64,000 nucleotides of DNA from Atlantibacter sp032062175 (lineage in GTDB: Bacteria > Pseudomonadota > Gammaproteobacteria > Enterobacterales > Enterobacteriaceae): assembly GCF_032062175.1 (NCBI RefSeq), contig NZ_DAMBQK010000002.1, forward strand, positions 310,001-374,000, written 5' to 3'. Below the pieces are notes generated by a model. That model was given only the letters and a program-made list of their open reading frames with translations, ran no database searches and was not told where the DNA came from. A program made the translations under genes and the position numbers. Each line of letters starts with the position of its first letter. The first letter of the stretch is position 1. Positions 25,433-33,118 of the stretch are shown piece after piece.

Positions 25433-25569
25433 AGTCTGATAGAAAATGTACCGACGCTTTCTTGCAAAGGGTAGAGTGTTGGTCCCGGGAACGCGTTCTG
25501 GCATAAAGTAATGCGATCGGGACCAAATCTTGGAGCAGGGAGCGCGTGATGGCCATCAAGGGAGTAAGG
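25429..25569 (-). pseudogene. Possible gene remnant at the island edge (unrecognised)
   Basis: A 46-codon open stretch after a TAG, ending in TAA, converging on the transferase gene. It contains LDGHHALPAPRFGPDRI, then TLCQNAFPGPTLYPLQESVG. It has no start codon and I do not recognise the family. The composition looks protein-like, but over so short a length chance cannot be excluded. If real, it is the 3' end of a gene cut by the event that placed the island next to dif. Confidence 0.25.
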
Positions 25570-25588
25570 CTACGTAACGTTATATGCA

Positions 25589-25616
25589 ATTTAACATAAT
25601 ATACATTATGCGCACC
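25589..25616 (-). other. dif: dif chromosome dimer resolution site
   Basis: Read on the reverse strand, this is the XerC half-site GGTGCGCATAA, the central TGTATA and the XerD half-site TTATGTTAAAT. As far as I can recall, that is identical over all 28 bp to E. coli dif. XerCD, activated by FtsK, resolve chromosome dimers here. The two Ter sites, three matS sites and KOPS polarity in this window support the assignment. Confidence 0.96.
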
Positions 25617-25783
25617 AATAGAGAATCCCATGAAATCTGCCGTATCGTGGCGATGATTATTCTGCTCAATCAACGCACCGGCTAATTCTTCTTTCCGGAT
25701 AAGCTTTCCATAAATCGTTAGTTCACGCCGCCAGGCACACACAGGATGATTGATGAGATCGAATAACAAAGGAATTCATCATC

Positions 25784-26920
25784 ATGCACCTGTACGGCAC
25801 CGAGCAGTTGATTAACTGGCGACGGGAACTGCACCAGAACCCGGAACTTTCAAACCAGGAGTTTGCCACCACAGAACGTATTACCCGCTGGCTCCAGCAA
25901 GGCGATATCCGGCTACTTCCCCTAAAGCTCAAAACCGGCGTAGTGGCAGAAATTGGCCAGGGCGAGCCGCTCATTGCGCTGCGCGCCGACATCGACGCCC
26001 TGCCGATTGACGAAAAAACTCAGCGTCCCTGGGCATCGCAGACGCCTGGCGTGATGCATGCCTGCGGCCATGACGTCCATACCACCGTGATGCTCGGCGT
26101 GGCGCATCGCCTGAAACAACAGGAATCGCGGCTGCCTGGCCGGGTGCGGATTCTGTTCCAGCCCGCTGAAGAAACCTTTAACGGCGCACAGCAGTTAATT
26201 GATGCCGGCGCGCTGGATGGCGTTCAGGCAATTTTTGGCATGCACAATACCCCGGATCTGCCTCTGGGCGAATTCCGCACCTGCGGCGGCGCGCTGTATG
26301 CCAACGTCGACCGCTTTGTGATTCGCATTCAGGGTAAAGGTGCACACGCCGCACGACCACATGATGGCGTGGATACCATCGTGATCGGCAGCCAGATTGT
26401 CACTGCGCTGCAAACCCTGCCTGCGCGCATGTTCAGTTCGCTGGAATCGGTCATCGTCAGCGTTACGCGCTTCACCGCGGGGAATACCTGGAACGTACTG
26501 CCACACACCATCGAACTGGAAGGCACAGTACGCACCCATGACGCCGCCATTCGTGAAGCCGTTCCGCAGAAGATCCGCACATTGATTCAGGGCATCGCCT
26601 CAGGCTACGGGGCCAGCGCCGATCTGGAATGGATTGCCGGGCCGCCTGCGCTGATCAATACCCCGCAATGGGCCGATTTTTCCCTGGAACTGGCGCAACG
26701 CAATGGCTATCGCACTGCCCTCGCCTCACCGCAAATGGGCGGCGAAGATTTTGCTTTTTACTTGCACCACGTACCGGGCGTTTTTATCAATGTGGGCAGC
26801 GCCAGCGACGCGGGTCTGCACCATCCAGCGTTCGATCCTGATGAAAGCCTTATCGAACCGGCAGTCAACTATTTTACCCAACTCGCTCCCCGCGCCCTTA
26901 ATGCCGTGGCGGGCCTTTGA
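25784..26920 (+). CDS. M20D-family amidohydrolase (hippurate/IAA-amino-acid hydrolase type)
   Basis: A metal-dependent amidohydrolase that cleaves N-acyl amino acids. Motifs in order: INWRRELHQNPELSNQEF, ALRADIDALPI, the metal-binding MHACGHDVHTTVMLG with its Cys, His and Asp, LFQPAEE (catalytic Glu pair), the dimerisation-domain GKGAHAARPHDGVD, and MGGEDFAFYL. Its 378 residues are normal for the family. The start has AAAGGA upstream. It is followed after 17 nt by a VOC protein and converges on the CoA-ligase/ABC operon. It could release an acid that the ligase then activates; that link is inferred from position. Confidence 0.92.
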   Translation: MHLYGTEQLINWRRELHQNPELSNQEFATTERITRWLQQGDIRLLPLKLKTGVVAEIGQGEPLIALRADIDALPIDEKTQRPWASQTPGVMHACGHDVHTTVMLGVAHRLKQQESRLPGRVRILFQPAEETFNGAQQLIDAGALDGVQAIFGMHNTPDLPLGEFRTCGGALYANVDRFVIRIQGKGAHAARPHDGVDTIVIGSQIVTALQTLPARMFSSLESVIVSVTRFTAGNTWNVLPHTIELEGTVRTHDAAIREAVPQKIRTLIQGIASGYGASADLEWIAGPPALINTPQWADFSLELAQRNGYRTALASPQMGGEDFAFYLHHVPGVFINVGSASDAGLHHPAFDPDESLIEPAVNYFTQLAPRALNAVAGL

Positions 26921-26937
26921 GAAAAAGGAATCATGCA

Positions 26938-27780
26938 ATGACGTTTCCCGTTCCCGTGCTCGACCATGTGGTGATCAATGTCGCCAACCAGCTTGAGGAA
27001 GCCAGCACGCTTTACCGTCGGCTGGGCTTTCAGCTTTCTGAGCGTGGTCATCACACCCTCGGCTCCAGCAACCATCTGGCAATCTTTGAGGAGAACTACC
27101 TGGAGTTACTCGGTTTTGAACCTGGCCGTGGCGATAAGCGCAAAGATCTCTGGGAAGCCCCGCTCGGTCTGACCGGCCTGGTGTGGAAAACCCAGAGCGC
27201 TGATGATGAATTTAGCCATCTTGAACAACAAGGGCTGGATGGCGAACCGCCCGCCTCGTTCCATCGCCCGGTCCGTCTGCCGGATGGTCATGAAACCGAA
27301 GCGCGATTTAGAACGGTGCGCCTGCGCCCGTCGCTGATCCCTAATGGCCGCAGCTTTTTCTGCCAACATCAAACGCCAGACGCCGTCTGGCAACCCGCCT
27401 GGCAAGTGCATCCAAACGGGGTGAAAAACATCAGTGAATTTGTGATTGTCGCGCAGGACCCGGCGGGATCGGCGCTGGTCTACAGCCGTTTATTTGGTGA
27501 AGAGCGTTTCCAGGCCTCCCATGACGGCGCGCTGGTTCTCAAAGCCGGTAAAGCCACGGTGCGTATCGCCTCTGAAGCTTATGCCCGCCGTCGTTTCGGC
27601 GCGCTGCCGGAAGATTATGACGGAACGCCGCGTATGGCGGGCCTGAGTTTTCTGACAGGCAGTCTGGCTCAGGTGAAAACCAGTTTGCAGCACGGCGATA
27701 TCACCTTTAGCGAGGAGCCAGAGGCGATCGTTGTTGAGCCTGACCGCGCGTTTAACCTGGCGTTGCGATTCCATCTCTGA
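26938..27780 (+). CDS. VOC-superfamily glyoxalase-like protein
   Basis: A 280-residue protein opening with PVLDHVVINVANQLEEASTL and GFQLSERGHHTLGSSNH, the first beta-alpha-beta-beta-beta unit of the vicinal-oxygen-chelate fold. The metal-type His in LDHVV is followed by ENYLELLGF. A second unit starts near SEFVIVAQDPAGSAL. It resembles the glyoxalase-like (PF13468-type) group, whose substrates are mostly unknown. It is in an operon with the M20 amidohydrolase. I chose the ATG at 26938, since the upstream in-frame candidate overlaps the preceding gene and carries no family features. Confidence 0.85.
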   Translation: MTFPVPVLDHVVINVANQLEEASTLYRRLGFQLSERGHHTLGSSNHLAIFEENYLELLGFEPGRGDKRKDLWEAPLGLTGLVWKTQSADDEFSHLEQQGLDGEPPASFHRPVRLPDGHETEARFRTVRLRPSLIPNGRSFFCQHQTPDAVWQPAWQVHPNGVKNISEFVIVAQDPAGSALVYSRLFGEERFQASHDGALVLKAGKATVRIASEAYARRRFGALPEDYDGTPRMAGLSFLTGSLAQVKTSLQHGDITFSEEPEAIVVEPDRAFNLALRFHL

Positions 27781-27785
27781 CAAAA

Positions 27786-27809
27786 AAGGCGGGATATCTC
27801 TCCCGCCTT
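27786..27809. terminator. Bidirectional rho-independent terminator
   Basis: AAGGCGGGA and TCCCGCCTT form a 9-bp stem with a 6-nt loop, with A-run before and T-rich sequence after. It sits between the converging VOC gene (27780) and CoA-ligase gene (27815) and can serve both. Confidence 0.8.
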
Positions 27810-27814
27810 CTGTT

Positions 27815-29323
27815 TTATGCCTCCCAGCGCTGTTCCTGTTCCAGCGTACTCGCCAGTTGGCGCAGCGACTGGCGGTCCACTTTATTGGTCGCCGCCCAGG
27901 GCAGTTCTGGCAGAAACGCGATGCGTCGTGGATGCTGATACGCCGGGCCGTGCGCCAGGGTATGCTGTTTCAGCGCCTCCCGGGTGACATTCTCCCCTTC
28001 CTGCAATACCACAAACGCTACCGGCACCTGGCTGCGCTCCTCATCCGGTAGCGGAACCACGCTCGCCTGACGGACCGCGGGATGGGACTCAAGCAGCTTT
28101 TCTACTTCGCCAGGGTAGATATTTTCCCCGGAGCAAACAAACATGTCGTCGGCGCGGCCAATAAAGAAGTAAAAGCCGTTCTCATCCCGACGCATGACAT
28201 CGCCGCTGTAGTACCAGCCATCCTGCAACACCTGGGCGCTTTTCTCCGGCAAGCGGTGATAGCCGGGCGTCACCGCCGGGTTGCGCATCATCAGTACGCC
28301 TTCATTACCATTATGACCGTCAGCGAATTTTAGTTCGCCCGCCGCAAGCGGATACCCCAGCGACAGCGGCGGCGTGGGCAATCCACCCGGATGCGGACCA
28401 AACACCGCCGGCCCCGCCTCGGTGGTGCCGTAACCGTGGGTGATTTCCACGCCGGGAAACGCGGCGTTGATCCGGTTAAGCAAGCCGAGGGTGATCGGCG
28501 CTGAGCCCAGCATCACCTTACGTAACGCGCTGAAGTTATAGCGATCAATCTCCGGGTCGCGCAGCAGGCGGGCAAACATGGTCGGTACGGCGGTGACAAT
28601 ATTGATGCGGTAATGAGACAGCGCGTGGAGATAGCTCTCAATACTGAACGACGGCAGCACGACCAGCAGACCGTTGGTCGCAAAGACCCGTTTCGCCAGG
28701 AACAGGCCATTCATATGGAACAGCGGTTGGGCGACGATATAGCGCGACTGGGCGTCATCCGGCTCTACGCCGCCGCGCGTCACATCCAGCGCCCAGTACT
28801 GACCATAATGTGTCAGCGGCACGCCTTTCGGTCGCCCGGTACTGCCCGAGGTATACAGCATCATCGCCAGTTCATCTTTTTCCGGGATGACGGCGTTAAA
28901 AACCTGCGGGGTAACGATCTCACTGAAGTCGCTATCAAAATCCACCACCGCCACCCTGTCCTTCAGCAGTTCGGCGCGTGCTCCATCGGCAAAGACCAGA
29001 GCGATTGCGGCGTCTTCAATAAAATAGTGCAGCGTCTCCTGCGGCACTTTGATGTTAAGCGGCACCGCCACCAGGCCCGCGCGCATAATGCCAAAATACG
29101 CCGCCAGATATTCCGCGCGGTTCAGCGCAGCAATCCCGATGGCGCTGCCGCGCGCGTAGCCGCGTTGCTGGAGGTACTGCGCCACGCCGCCAGCCAGCTC
29201 GTCTATCTGCTGATGGGTATAGTCGCGCGGGTGTTCCGGGTCGCGCAGGTCAATAATCGCCAGCCGTGACTGGGGTAAAGCGCGATCGGTCAGATCGCCC
29301 AGGTTACGCAGTGTTTGACTCAT
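27815..29323 (-). CDS. Class I AMP-forming acyl/aryl-CoA ligase
   Basis: A 502-residue acyl-activating enzyme: P-loop MLYTSGSTGRPKG, GYGTTEAGPAVFG (A5), YYSGDVMRRDENG (A7), GRADDMFVCSGENIYPGEVE (A8 hinge), and the C-terminal catalytic lysine in NKVDR. It converts a carboxylic acid to its CoA thioester using ATP. The A4/A5 pocket does not let me name the acid. It is the last gene of a reverse-strand operon with a peptide-type ABC importer, a hotdog thioesterase and an oxidoreductase. A plausible role is activation of the acyl or aryl acid released from an imported conjugate. Confidence 0.9.
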   Translation of the reverse strand: MSQTLRNLGDLTDRALPQSRLAIIDLRDPEHPRDYTHQQIDELAGGVAQYLQQRGYARGSAIGIAALNRAEYLAAYFGIMRAGLVAVPLNIKVPQETLHYFIEDAAIALVFADGARAELLKDRVAVVDFDSDFSEIVTPQVFNAVIPEKDELAMMLYTSGSTGRPKGVPLTHYGQYWALDVTRGGVEPDDAQSRYIVAQPLFHMNGLFLAKRVFATNGLLVVLPSFSIESYLHALSHYRINIVTAVPTMFARLLRDPEIDRYNFSALRKVMLGSAPITLGLLNRINAAFPGVEITHGYGTTEAGPAVFGPHPGGLPTPPLSLGYPLAAGELKFADGHNGNEGVLMMRNPAVTPGYHRLPEKSAQVLQDGWYYSGDVMRRDENGFYFFIGRADDMFVCSGENIYPGEVEKLLESHPAVRQASVVPLPDEERSQVPVAFVVLQEGENVTREALKQHTLAHGPAYQHPRRIAFLPELPWAATNKVDRQSLRQLASTLEQEQRWEA

Positions 29324-29338
29324 GAATGTGCTCCGACG

Positions 29339-30280
29339 TCAGCTCAGATGAAAATGACAGGCCACCTGTCGCTCAGAAGTTAAGGATTGCAGGGGCGGCC
29401 GCTGCTGTTGGCACAGCGGCTGCGCATAAGGACAACGGGTATGGAAGGCGCAGCCGGACGGCGGCGAAAGCGGGCTGGGCAGTTCGCCTTCCAGCAGGCT
29501 TTCTCCGCGCGGATGGCGCGGGTCGGCAACCGGCGCGGCGGCTAACAGCGCCTGGGTATAGGGGTGCGCGGGCGCGGCCCAGATTTGCTCCGTCGGGCCA
29601 CTCTCGACCACCCGGCCCAGGTACATCACCATCACACGGTGCGCGATGTACTCCACCACCGACAGATCGTGGGAAATAAACAGGTACGCGACGTGGGACT
29701 GCTGCTGGATATCGCGCATCAGGTTGATTACCTGCGCGCGTACCGACACGTCCAGCGCCGAAACCGGTTCGTCGCAGATTACGATGCCTGGCTCCAGCGC
29801 CAGCGCACGGGCGATGCCAATCCGCTGGCGCTGGCCGCCGGAAAACTCGTGAGGAAAGCGCGACGCCGCCGAAGCGGGGAGCCCTACCACTTCCAGCAAT
29901 TCGGCGATCCGCGCCTGAATGGCGTCACGCGACCACCCCGCCACTTCAAGCGGTCGGGCAATAGAAATCCCGACGCGCTGGCGCGGATTCAGCGAGCCTT
30001 GCGGGTCCTGAAACATCATCTGCACATGCCGGCGAAAAGGCAGCAGTTGACGGCCCTGACGCGACAATACGTCGTCGCCGTTGAGCCGCAGTCGCCCTTG
30101 CGCCGGGATCAGCCGCATCAGGGCTTTACCCAGCGTCGACTTGCCGCAGCCGGATTCCCCCACCAGGCCGACGGTCTCCCCGGCGCGCAGTTGCAGATCG
30201 ACCTCTGACACCGCGTGCACCCATCCTCCTTTGACCGGATAACGGACCGATAAACCTTCAGCTTCAAGAAGTGTGTTCAT
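29339..30280 (-). CDS. Oligopeptide/dipeptide ABC transporter ATPase (DppF/OppF type)
   Basis: The second ATPase of a peptide-type importer: Walker A VGESGCGKSTLGK, signature FSGGQRQRIGIARAL, Walker B IVICDEPVSALD, and the DppF/OppF C-terminal oligopeptide-binding region SGCAFHTRCPYAQPLCQ with conserved Cys residues. I chose the ATG at 30280, preceded by AGAGGA, over the upstream ATG at 30295. It overlaps the DppD-type ATPase gene by 17 nt. Confidence 0.93.
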   Translation of the reverse strand: MNTLLEAEGLSVRYPVKGGWVHAVSEVDLQLRAGETVGLVGESGCGKSTLGKALMRLIPAQGRLRLNGDDVLSRQGRQLLPFRRHVQMMFQDPQGSLNPRQRVGISIARPLEVAGWSRDAIQARIAELLEVVGLPASAASRFPHEFSGGQRQRIGIARALALEPGIVICDEPVSALDVSVRAQVINLMRDIQQQSHVAYLFISHDLSVVEYIAHRVMVMYLGRVVESGPTEQIWAAPAHPYTQALLAAAPVADPRHPRGESLLEGELPSPLSPPSGCAFHTRCPYAQPLCQQQRPPLQSLTSERQVACHFHLS

Positions 30281-31265
30281 GGTATTCCTCTGCATAATGT
30301 TGCGGCGCGGTAATCAGGCACGCCGCGCGATGTTCCGGGCCGAGGGCGTTAAGACGCGGCACCCGTTCGCTACAGGCCTCGCAGGCCAGCGGACAGCGGT
30401 TGCGAAACGCGCAGCCTGACGGCAGCGCGGAGAGCGGCGGCACCCGGCCCGGAATGGCGTAAAGCCGCTCGCCGGGCTGACCACTTTTCGGCGTTGAACG
30501 CAGCAGGCCCTGGGTATAGGGGTGACCGGGCTGTTCAAACAGCGCCATTACATCCGCCTGTTCAACGATACGCCCGGCATACATCACGGCGACGCGCTGC
30601 GCCATGGCGGCCACGACCCCGAGATCGTGAGTAATCAGCAGCAGCGACATCCCTGATTCCCGCTGGATGTCGCGCAGCAGTTGCAGGATTTGTGCCTGAA
30701 TGGTGACGTCCAGCGCGGTGGTTGGCTCATCGGCTATCAATATCCGCGGCTGGCAGGCAATCGCCATCGCGATCATCACCCGCTGAGACATACCGCCGGA
30801 AAGTTGATGGGGATAATCGCCCATCCGTCGCGCCGCATCGGGGATTTTTACCCGCTCCAGCAGCGCCACCGCCCGTGCAAAAGCCTCATGACGTTTAAAC
30901 CCCAGATGCAGCCGCAGCACTTCCATTAGCTGATCGCCAATGGTTTTCACCGGGTTCAATGCGCTCATCGCATCCTGGAAAATCATGGCGATATCCCTTC
31001 CCCGCACCTGCTGGTACTGGCGGTTACTGAGCAGCATGAGGTCGCGGCCTGCGAACAGGATTTGCCCCTGGGAAATGCGCGGCGACCGGGTATTCAGCAG
31101 GCCCATCATTGCCAGTGCGGTCATGGATTTACCACAGCCTGACTCGCCAACCAGCGCCAGGGTTTCTCCGGCGTGCAGGTCAAATGACACCTGGTTCAGC
31201 GCGGTCACATCTTTGCCGCCGCTACGCAGCGTTACGCTAAGGTTATTTACTGACAGTAGCGCCAT
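30264..31265 (-). CDS. Oligopeptide/dipeptide ABC transporter ATPase (DppD/OppD type)
   Basis: A 333-residue ATPase: Walker A VGESGCGKSMTALAM, IFQDAMSALNPVKTIGDQL, signature LSGGMSQRVMIAMA, Walker B ILIADEPTTALD, and the C-terminal SGCAFRNRCPLACEAC. Both ATPases of the heterodimer keep full catalytic motifs. It shares a single base with the upstream permease gene at 31265, so the operon is tightly packed. Confidence 0.93.
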   Translation of the reverse strand: MALLSVNNLSVTLRSGGKDVTALNQVSFDLHAGETLALVGESGCGKSMTALAMMGLLNTRSPRISQGQILFAGRDLMLLSNRQYQQVRGRDIAMIFQDAMSALNPVKTIGDQLMEVLRLHLGFKRHEAFARAVALLERVKIPDAARRMGDYPHQLSGGMSQRVMIAMAIACQPRILIADEPTTALDVTIQAQILQLLRDIQRESGMSLLLITHDLGVVAAMAQRVAVMYAGRIVEQADVMALFEQPGHPYTQGLLRSTPKSGQPGERLYAIPGRVPPLSALPSGCAFRNRCPLACEACSERVPRLNALGPEHRAACLITAPQHYAEEYHEHTS

Positions 31266-32146
31266 TATTCTCGCTCCCTGAGTTTCGGGTTGAGGGCATC
31301 GTTAAGCCCGTCGCCCACCAGGTTCAGCGCCAGTACCGCCAGCATGATCGCCACGCCGGGCACCGCGCAGATATACCAGGAGGAACGGATCAGCGTACGC
31401 CCTTCCCCAACCAGCCGTCCCCAGCTGGCGAGATTCGGGTCGCCGAGCCCGAGAAACGACACCACCGATTCGTACAGGATGGCACCGGCAATCACCAGCG
31501 ACGCCATGACGATCACCGGCGGCAGTACATTGGGCAGGATCTCTTTCAGCACGATTTGGTGGTCCGCCATGCCGCTGGCCCGGCAAGCCAGTACGAACTC
31601 GCGGTCGCGCCAGGAGAGGAATTCCGCGCGGGTTAAGCGGGCGATGGGCTGCCAGGAGATCAGCGCCACGGCAATAATAATATTGCCCATATGCGGCCCC
31701 AGCACCGACACCACCGTCAGCACAAACACCACGTTGGGGATCACCTGGAACAGCTCCGCGATACGCATCAGGGTTTCATCCACCCAGCCGCCAAACCAGG
31801 CAGCGGCGGCCCCGACGCTGACGCCAATCAGCGTAGCGGCCAGGCTGGCGGCCAGGCCAATCATCAACGTCGCCCGCGCGCCGTGAACGATCAGCGCGGC
31901 AATGTCGCGCCCTAAGGAATCGGTGCCCAGCGGATAGCGCCAGTCGGTAAATGGCCAGATTTCCGGCATTGCAACGATACGCAGCGGGTCTTTGGGATAG
32001 ACAATCCCGGCGCTTAACGCCATCACCACCATTACCGCCACAATAAGCGCGCCGCACACCGCGCCGGGATGGCGCAAAAACTGCCGCAGCCAGTGCGGTA
32101 ACTCAATGCGCAGGGTACGCCGCAGACTTGCCAGATTTTCACTCAT
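31265..32146 (-). CDS. Peptide-type ABC transporter permease (DppC type)
   Basis: A 293-residue permease. A cytoplasmic N-terminus, ASLRRTLRIELPHWLRQFL, precedes TM1. Then come the DppC family hallmark YPLGTDSLGRDI, four further hydrophobic segments and the EAA loop EFVLACRASGMADHQIVLKEILPNVLPPVIV that contacts the ATPase. It overlaps the DppB-type gene by four bases (ATGA). Confidence 0.93.
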   Translation of the reverse strand: MSENLASLRRTLRIELPHWLRQFLRHPGAVCGALIVAVMVVMALSAGIVYPKDPLRIVAMPEIWPFTDWRYPLGTDSLGRDIAALIVHGARATLMIGLAASLAATLIGVSVGAAAAWFGGWVDETLMRIAELFQVIPNVVFVLTVVSVLGPHMGNIIIAVALISWQPIARLTRAEFLSWRDREFVLACRASGMADHQIVLKEILPNVLPPVIVMASLVIAGAILYESVVSFLGLGDPNLASWGRLVGEGRTLIRSSWYICAVPGVAIMLAVLALNLVGDGLNDALNPKLRERE

Positions 32147-33117
32147 CGGTTGCTCCTGACACGCGGGTCCAGGCGTGAGTAAGTGACGTCGACAATGATA
32201 TTAATCACGATAACCAGTAACGCACTGAGCACCAGAATGCCGAGGATCAGCGGATAGTTACGGCTCATGACGCTATCAAGCAGCACCTGCCCGAGACCGG
32301 GCCAGCTAAACACCGCTTCGATGACTATACTGCCGCCCAGCACGGTGCCGAGCTGCAATCCCAGCAGCGTCACCACCGGCAGCAGCGCGTTGCGCAAGGT
32401 ATGGTGAATAACCACGGCGGCGCGGTTTAACCCTTTGGCCTGCGCGGTCCGCACGTAGTCCATTTGCGCGACTTCCAGCATCGACGCGCGCATCACGCGA
32501 GCGTAAGTCGCGGCATAAAACAGGCCAAGGGTAATCGCTGGCAGAACCAGATGATGGAGAATATCCACCGCCTGGCCCCAGGGTGACAACGTCACGCCGA
32601 TGGACGCCATCCCTCCCACCGGGAACCACCCCAACTTCACCGAAAACAGGATAATCAGCATGATGCCGAGCCAGAAACTGGGTGCCGCAAAGCAAATCAC
32701 CGCAAGCGTTGAGATCACTGTATCCCAGACGCTGTTAACACGGATCGCCGCCAGCACCCCGGCACCCACGCCGACCAGCACCGCCAGTGCAATGCTCGCC
32801 AGCATCAGGATCAGGGTGGCCGGGAGATGGGCCATAATCACGTCAAACACCGGCATGTTCTGGCGGAAGGAAAACCCTAAATCGAGCTGGCAGACCGACC
32901 ACAGATAATTGAGCAACTGGGTCAGTACCGGCTGGTCGAGACCATACAGATGCCGCAGCCGCGCAATCATTTGCGGATCGGTGACCTGCTGCTCCGCCGT
33001 CATCACGTCCAGCAAGCTCCCTGGCACCAGATTCATCAGCGCGAAGTTAATCACAATCACGCCGAACAGCAGCGGAATGCCCTGGAGCACGCGCCGCAGG
33101 ATCAGTCTCAGCATCAC
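32143..33117 (-). CDS. Peptide-type ABC transporter permease (DppB type)
   Basis: A 324-residue permease beginning MLRLILRRVLQGIPLLFGV, with QPVLTQLLNYLWSVCQLDLGFSF, the EAA loop MDYVRTAQAKGLNRAAVVIHHTLRNALLPVVT, and a C-terminal VFSWPGLGQVLLDSVMSRNYPLILG that is standard for DppB/OppB. It follows the substrate-binding protein gene after one base. A matS site lies within its coding sequence at 32583. Confidence 0.93.
   Translation of the reverse strand: MMLRLILRRVLQGIPLLFGVIVINFALMNLVPGSLLDVMTAEQQVTDPQMIARLRHLYGLDQPVLTQLLNYLWSVCQLDLGFSFRQNMPVFDVIMAHLPATLILMLASIALAVLVGVGAGVLAAIRVNSVWDTVISTLAVICFAAPSFWLGIMLIILFSVKLGWFPVGGMASIGVTLSPWGQAVDILHHLVLPAITLGLFYAATYARVMRASMLEVAQMDYVRTAQAKGLNRAAVVIHHTLRNALLPVVTLLGLQLGTVLGGSIVIEAVFSWPGLGQVLLDSVMSRNYPLILGILVLSALLVIVINIIVDVTYSRLDPRVRSNR
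32583..32595. other. matS: matS site (MatP binding)
   Basis: GTGACAACGTCAC fits the matS consensus GTGACRNYGTCAC exactly. MatP binding to such sites organises the Ter macrodomain. The site is 7 kb to the right of dif, inside the DppB-type permease gene. Confidence 0.8.
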
Positions 33118-33118
33118 G

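Noticed and set aside
25398..25769. A 123-codon reverse open frame spanning dif
   Set aside because: It contains the whole dif site and overlaps the transferase gene. It has no recognised domain and no ribosome-binding signal I trust, so it is treated as a chance frame.
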